Positions 57,708 to 64,000 of a DNA stretch of 64,000 nucleotides are shown piece after piece. Where the stretch lies: NCBI RefSeq assembly GCF_963259705.1, contig NC_081842.1:63810787-63874786 (forward strand). The letters are read 5' to 3'. How positions within the stretch are numbered: position 1 is the first letter of the stretch; every line of letters begins with the position of its first letter. The notes beneath the pieces are model-generated. The model had not been told where the DNA came from and searched no databases. It saw only the letters and a list, made by a program, of their open reading frames with translations. Origin of the DNA: Myotis daubentonii (lineage: Eukaryota; Chordata; Mammalia; Chiroptera; Vespertilionidae). Position numbers and translations under genes: made by a program.

Positions 57708-60114
57708 TTACGGCTGAGATTTTGCAATCTATATACCAATGTCTAATTTTCAAGTTTTACCAATGCCCAGGTTCCTTTTGCCAAGCATCTTGAAATTCTG
57801 CATTTTCTAACTGCATTATATTTCTCTATTTTATTTCATTTAATATGTATATCCCTTGTTGCAGATAGACTTAAGCTTCTTCTAAACTTGTTATTCTCTA
57901 ACTGTCCTCTACCTCCCATTGAGCTGTCTGAGTTCACCTTCCAGCTATTATATCTGCCACATAGAAACATATATTATGTCCAGAAAGACAAAAGTCTCTT
58001 ATTTATCAATTTATCAGCTCTCTCTTAACCATCGATCATATAAATAATGACATGACATTAAAGTGGTTACCACAAATAGATATCATATGATGCTATATAA
58101 TATATATATGATGCTAACATTCACCAAAGTTTATTTTTCATGAAAACTACAGGAGCAATTTTTATTAATCAAACTTACAAGGTAAACAATCTTTTAAATT
58201 ATTAATAGGGAATTTAGAATGCATTAACTAGTGAGATCCCACAAGCACCTGCTTGTACTGAAAACAATCATAATTATTCTTTTTTCAGGAAAAAAAGAAA
58301 TAAATGGCATTCATCTTTGCAGTGGTTCATTAGGAACTATTCAGTTTTTTTATACTATGCTGCTCGTTTGTTCTGCCTTTTTAAGATTATATATGAAGAC
58401 TAAAGGGACTATCCAGAACTACAATAAAATAAGAGAGGTTCCTTGGCATAGAGTAGTTAACCATAACCCATAGTCACCTAGCTAGTAAATAGCAGAAGGA
58501 GGTCTAGAGCTCAGTGATTCTGAATACCCATAACATTGTAACATTTACCTTTTCAAAATAGATGTAAATTAAGAAATATTCCATTTATTTCCTTGACCTA
58601 ATGAAATCTTATTAAACAAAGACTTGTGGTTAGAGCACATTTTTCTCTTCTATTTTGGGAGTTTCATTAACTGGCACTTATTATGTGGCCATGGGTCAAA
58701 CTGTGGAGTAAAAGAGAGGTCTGCTTAGTAAACTTTCCCACCATTGCTACAACTATCTTAATAATAATGATCTACTAAATTCTTCAGTTCTGTAGAAACC
58801 ATGAAAACAATGGTAGATCTTTGAAATTTATGAGTAACACCTGCAGAATTCTGTATAAATCTTCATACTTTCTATGGTTTATTCTATAACAATTTTCTTT
58901 TCTGGTTGGACACTAATGCTATCTTAGAGACTCTCACCTTTTATTCCATCATGTTCATAAGAAGTTTCTATTTGTCTGTTTTCAAGGGAATAGGGAGTGG
59001 GAGGCCATTCCTAATGGGTGCTTTCCTCTTCTGATACTTCAGTGGACCACAATTGACGTGGACTAGAGTCAAGATGCTGGGCAGTTGGCTGGGTTCATTC
59101 ACTGACATAAGAGAATCCCGTGTTGATTTGTGAATTGCCATCACTACAATATTAAATTCATAAATGCTAAGGTATCAAACATATCTGGAATTCACCTGAA
59201 ATGACCACAACTAGTCTCTCCTCATTACCTCCCTTAATACCTTAGGAACATCATTTTTAACTCCAGGCCTATGTTCTAGTCATGCCATTTATGACCTAAA
59301 GCAACAGGAGGAAAATGGTCTCCTCTCAGCCTTAGCTGCCCTTCCTTGTTCTAGGGTCTTATTTAAAAAACAACAGGAAGGAAAAAAGCAAAAAAGAAAC
59401 CTATAGTGGGTAAGCCTGAAGCTGAAACACAAATAATGATTATTCCTGTCAAGGTTTAGCCATGGTTGCTAAGTTACTGGCCTGTTCTGAAAAACCTTGA
59501 AGTATGGGATACATTAGGAGCTCGTTAGGTCCCGGTGACTCACGGTAAATGTACAATTTGTCTCTGTGCTAAACACACTTCAAAAATAACAATAAAAAAA
59601 ACCCCATATGGCTTAAAATTTGTGACCTTTCCCTTTTTTGTTGCATTTCTCCTCCCCTCTCACCCAGCATCTTATAGTCTGGTGTTATTACGAAAGTAGC
59701 ACTATTGGAAAAATAAACAGAAGCATTTTGCCATGGATGGGAACAAGATATATTAGCCTAAAGCCTTTGGCATTTAATAAATGTGTTCACAGAAAGAACC
59801 TCATGAAGGGCTGAGGAAACAAACAAACAAAAAAGATGCTGTAATAATGGTTTACGGGGCAAGCGGAGGGCCATCAGCTCACTCTCAGAGAATGCCTACA
59901 GTGTGTATACCAGGCTGCACACCCTTCCAGGAGCACAAAGCACTTGGCTGTTTCTATTACACCTGTATCCATTTTCTGTTTATTCTGGTCAAATTGTTTG
60001 TCCACTTCATAGATCTTGGAGGAAACCTAGAGACGTCCATTTTCAATCCACACTTATAATATATAGGGAATATCACATTCTTTGCAGCCCAAAGCTGGGT
60101 AGAGTTTTGTTTAT
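57708..60114. other. Unassigned AT-rich DNA
   Basis: A probable antisense MIR remnant lies at about 58430-58530 (CACCTAGCTAGTAAATAGCA). No gene seen. Confidence 0.5.
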
Positions 60115-60333
60115 TCTTTTTTTTAATACATCTTTATTGATTTCAGAGAGGAAGAGAGATGAAAAGAGGGATAGAAACATCAATGATGAGAGAGAATCAT
60201 TGATTTGCTGCCTCCTGCATGCCCCACACTGGGGATCTAGCCCGCAACCCGGGCATGTGTCCTGACTGGGAATTGAATCATGATTTCCTGGTTCATAGCT
60301 TGACAGTCAGTCACTGAGCCACGCCAGTCAGGC
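60115..60333 (-). mobile_element. VES SINE
   Basis: CATCTTTATTGATTTCAGAG, AGAGAATCATTGATTTGCTG, CGCAACCCGGGCATGTGTCC and CACTGAGCCACGCCAGTCAG. Imperfect flanking duplication GGGTAGAGTTTTGTT and GGATAGAGTTTTAGTT. Little diverged. Confidence 0.95.
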
Positions 60334-60999
60334 CTTGGATAGAGTTTTAGTTAAATAAACCATTTCTGTTTATTAAGCTTCTGTTTCTCCCTTTAGTTAC
60401 TGAAGCCGTGTTTCCAGTCATACTATTAGTGCCCCTTGCTATAGGTTGCAACTTCTAAAGTTTTGATATGACAGTGTTAGTGAGAACAAATTAGTGGAGG
60501 GTGTGCAGTTAAGAAAAGAGATAAGAGAGAATGGGTCAAGCAGGGATAAAGAGTAGGTGCCAGAAGAGAGGAGAGAATGGGCAGAAAAGAGGAAGTGCCA
60601 GAAGAGATCTTTGTGCAATTTCTAGCTGTTGCAAAGTTGACAAGTGACAAAGACAGAAAGTGAGCATTGTGGATTATCCTGTGACTACTCAAGTAATTCA
60701 CACAAGATTCCACTAATATTTGAGAAGTGGACTCTAAGAACTGGAGGATTAGTTACAGAGGAATAATCACATTTCCTGTACTCAGTTCATAAATCTACCC
60801 TAATCCTTACTTGTGTTGGTCTGCAGTCTGAGGTAAAGATACAATTTGGCTCTGAGAAAACTTCCTAAAATGATTAGATCTGAACTGCTTCACATGTAAA
60901 ATATTTTCTTTTCTGAGTCAGTAATCAATGTGAGATTATGTGTAGCTAGAGTGTATAATGCATGTGGAGGAGGACTAAGAAAAAGAGGTGCAATGAATG
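60334..60999. other. Unassigned DNA
   Basis: Purine-rich plus strand at 60.5-60.6 kb. No gene seen. Confidence 0.45.
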
Positions 61000-61440
61000 A
61001 TGCCAGACCATAAAGGGCCTTGTAAGTCCTGTTGACATAAATGGGCTTTATCTTAGAGATGTGTTGTATCCATCCCGTTTTTGTAGGGAAGAGAGCCATA
61101 TGATCAGACATGTGGAAGACCAGTCTTCATCTCTGTGGTTGGTATTTGGTGGGGGAGACACAAAAAGGAAGGCTGTCTAATTAAATGTCTACCACAATCT
61201 TCTAATGAAGGAAAATAATCAAAAGTAACCAGGAGCGATAGAAATTGAGAGGTGAGTGTGAATGTGAGTGATATTTATCTGAACATCCACAAGTCTAGGT
61301 GATTGACTGGGAGAAGAGAGAGAGAGTCAAATATGTCTCCGGGGATCTTATCTTGGGCTGGACTGACAACATTGCTGCAGTGATCACACGGAGAAAGAGT
61401 GAGAACCTGCTCATGAAATCCATTCATGATCAGAGCAACA
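61000..61440 (-). mobile_element. Probable L2-like LINE fragment
   Basis: CCAGACCATAAAGGGCCTTG, then TGGGCTTTATCTTAGAGAT, resembles a common old LINE segment (ccaga..gtgcagggccttg). Family call is tentative. Confidence 0.4.
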
Positions 61441-63085
61441 CTTAGTCTTCAGACATTTTCCTTTTTTAGTTGTTCTGAATACTGATCACTATTATTCATA
61501 TGGGGAATTCAGATAGAGCAGAAAAAATATTAAACATCTGGAGTATCTCTGTATGGGTATCATATTTTAAAAAGACAGTATTGCTTTAAAATCATGATGT
61601 GGAGATCACAAGGCAAACTCTTAAAATATCAACTATCTTTGGCTGAACCCTTTTAAAGAAAGAACTCCCAGCTCTCCATGTTTATGAACTCCTTCATGGA
61701 CAGTCATAGCAACTTATTTTCCTGGCTTCAGCCCATCGCTCTGAGTTCTCCACTTTTATGTGGGTCTCACTCAAACTGAATTATACGTGTGACTTGGCCA
61801 GTCTTAGGGATGTTCCTGTTACTGAGTCAATACTGCCACCTAGCATCTGCAGAGAATCTTTATTTCCCTAACAAGAGATTCCTAATCTCTTCTCCTGGCT
61901 TCACGGCCAGAACTCCTACCTTGAAAAGAGCTTGTTTACGATTAATTAGCATTGCAGGTGTACAGCTTCTCCTTTTTACATCAACATTTCTGCATGCTGT
62001 GCTAATGTTTGGAGTGTCCGTCACTGGAAAGTGCCAAAGAGAAGGCAGCACAGCTGTGTGTTTGTGTGTATGCTGTGCCTGCACGTATGTTCCACTTCAG
62101 GATGCAGGGAAGCAGGGGGAGGTGGGGAGAGAGCCTGCAGAGGAGAGAAAAACCATGCAGCTGGACCCATGCAGGAGGCAGCAACAAATCTCCACAGAAT
62201 GGAATGGATTGTCAGGAGTGGAGGTTGTGGGGGTTGAGAGGATGTAGGGAACGGGATGAAGGGGTAGGAGTGGAAATAGCATAGACAGGAAGAAGAAAGG
62301 ACAATGTAAATATTTGAGTCAGCAAAGAAGGAAGAGCATTTTCAAGTTCTTTTTTCTCCTCCTCCTTCCTCCCTTGTTCCTCCTATTCCTCCCTTCTTCT
62401 CTCCACCCCCCGTCCCTCCTCTCCCTCTCTCATCTTTTGGCTGAAATCTGAGGACTGCACACTTGCTAGCTTTACAGACTAGAAGCAGCATTTCTTGGTT
62501 AAGACCTGTTCTTTTTTTTTTTTTTCTGATGAGCATTTCTTGGATTTTAAAAGTATTTTCTCTGCTTTATTGGTTTTCCTGTGTGTGATACACAAATGGA
62601 AGATAGACAGGTGTTCAGGCTTAGTTATTATTAAACTTGTGTAAAGGCAGCTGCAGGTTCTGAGCTTCAGGAGGAAGTGTCCGTTCTCAGGATTTTATAG
62701 AGATCACAGAATGTGCCCCTTGTGCATCTGAGTGTCTTGCAAAGACTTTTTAAAAAGCAGCTCTTGCAGGGAACTTTGAGCTGGACTTGAGAACACTGTT
62801 TCTCCCTGCTGCCCTCTGCCTTGACAGTTTGATGTTCAAAGTCGTTAAAGGTTTGCTTTAGGGAAATGTTTGTACATCTGAAAGAAAGTGCCCAGGTCCT
62901 GATTCCTGTGGTGTTTTCCTACCAGTAACAGTGCGACACAAAACTCCCAATTTGTCACTGCCTGACTTCCTTCTTGGATGGCTGCCTTTTTTCTTCCCTT
63001 GCTTGTCTTCTGTCCACACTTTTTCCAGACTAAGCAACCTATTACTTCAATCACCTGACATCCATGTCTCCTGCTTATCATAATA
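61441..63085. other. Unassigned DNA with a polypyrimidine tract
   Basis: No gene seen. Overlapping short open frames on both strands at 61.8-62.3 kb reflect higher GC only. Confidence 0.5.
62345..62440. repeat. Polypyrimidine tract
   Basis: About 95 bp of almost uninterrupted C/T on the plus strand, a sequence type that can form triplex DNA. Confidence 0.85.
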
Positions 63086-63294
63086 CTAGAGGCCTGGTGC
63101 ATGAAATTCATGCACAGGTAGGGTCCCTAGGCCTGGCCAGTGATCAAGACCCCGATGGAACCTTCCTTCCCCTGGCTGTCAGCTGCTGGCTGGGGCCTTC
63201 CTTCATTCTGCACTGCCCCCTGGTGGTCAGAGCACATCATAGCGAGCAGTCAAACTCCCAAGGCGACAATTTGCATATTAACCTTTTTTTATAT

Positions 63295-63297
<3 letters not shown>
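63086..63297 (-). mobile_element. Non-autonomous Helitron (HeliBat-type)
   Basis: CTAG at 63086 followed by the palindromic GTGCATGAAATTCATGCAC. The right end, whose complement should begin TCCTATATAAAAA, runs straight into a (GT)n tract. 212 bp, with a perfect CTCF core match at 63213-63226. Confidence 0.93.
63213..63226 (-). promoter_or_regulatory. CTCF core motif match (Helitron-borne)
   Basis: The complement CCACCAGGGGGCAG matches CCASYAGRKGGCRS at all 14 positions, 71 bp inside the Helitron 5' end. Confidence 0.6.

Positions 63298-63338
<41 letters not shown>
63298..63338. repeat. (GT)n microsatellite
   Basis: About 20 GT units starting exactly at the Helitron 5' end. Confidence 0.98.
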
Positions 63339-63340
<2 letters not shown>

Positions 63341-64000
63341 GACCAACTGTGAAAAAAGAGCTGATTCTGATCCAAAGTCCTGGTGGGTTCCCATAATAAG
63401 ATTCCAATCAGGGATAGGGTTCCTGTAAGTCAAGTCACCTGTTCTCTACCCTAACCTTTTCTTCCCCTTCTTCTTCTGTGGCTGGCCTTGCATTTTGCAG
63501 TCTGTCCCATGGGGAACTATATTTGCAGTCTCCCACCCAACTAGTTCAGCATGTGACTCTCCTAATGACTGAAAAAGCTGCTAGCAAAATCAAGACCAAA
63601 ATGATCCTTTTTATTGGGCTATTCCACACTGTCCCATACACTGCTTTCTTCTTTTAAAAAGGCTCCTATATGTGTGTGTTAAGGTTTTTAAAATAGGATT
63701 CAGTTAGGCTTCTGTCTTGGGCTAGCATCCACCCTCTCATCCCCTTTGGCCGAGGAACACTCAGAAGTAAAACTGTACATACCATGCTTATTGCCAAGTT
63801 GTGTTACCTTCATGAACACAAGCCTTTTTCAACCCTGGCCTTCACTCCATCATCCTTGTAATCTCTGTGTGAAACTTTCATAGGAACCAGAGCTCCTATA
63901 ACCAGGGCTGTGGCCAGACCAGCTGGCAGCAGAGTTGCATTGGGCAGTGCAGCAGTAAGAATTAAAATCATTCATCTTCTTTCTTTCCATTGGCAGTCAG
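63339..64000. other. Unassigned DNA
   Basis: No gene or clear repeat seen to the end of the window. Confidence 0.45.

Noticed and set aside
61789..62284. Overlapping open frames on both strands suggesting an exon
   Set aside because: No recognised domain, no clear splice sites, and openness on both strands fits local GC rise.

Overview
The window looks like non-coding nuclear DNA from a vespertilionid (evening) bat. Three kinds of mobile element point there together: many tRNA-derived VES SINEs, eight short Helitrons with HeliBat-type ends (CTAG 3' end behind a GTGCAC-type hairpin, 5' TC end), and several fairly intact hAT elements including one SPIN. The background is ordinary eutherian DNA: MIR, L2, MER5A, MaLR LTRs and old L1 pieces. 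I find no convincing protein-coding exon, functional tRNA or rRNA gene, CRISPR array or CpG-island promoter. The open frames are short and scattered or lie inside repeats, so this is most likely gene desert or intron.

Layout. 0-10 kb: unassigned AT-rich DNA, a MaLR LTR, three hAT-type elements with intact 8-bp target duplications (one a near-perfect MER5A palindrome), L1 and VES pieces, and one possible coding relic at 2.0-2.4 kb. 10-34 kb: mostly unassigned, with a Helitron (14 kb), a hAT (16.9 kb), microsatellites, MIR/L2 and a SPIN element (29.6 kb). 34-41 kb: a dense transposon island with four Helitrons, a solo class II ERV LTR inside a 129-bp tandem duplication, VES SINEs and a mariner-type MITE. 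41-52 kb: L1, L2, VES and a MaLR LTR split by two tail-to-tail SINEs. 52.4-55.9 kb: a full-length half-L1 (HAL1) with its own target duplication, split by a second solo ERV LTR. 56-64 kb: unassigned DNA, two Helitrons, a VES, probable L2 and microsatellites.

Most notable. The Helitron at 34.85-35.52 kb carries about 100 bp of the extreme 3' end of 28S rRNA. The same Helitron and at least two others carry perfect matches to the CTCF core motif at a similar place near their 5' end, and VES SINEs carry near matches. A second Helitron subfamily carries a GC-rich minisatellite and YY1-like motifs. The real content here is the layered history of insertions and the regulatory-motif cargo of bat transposons; I see no new gene system. 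Family assignments rest on recognition by eye; subfamily names need a RepeatMasker or Dfam search.
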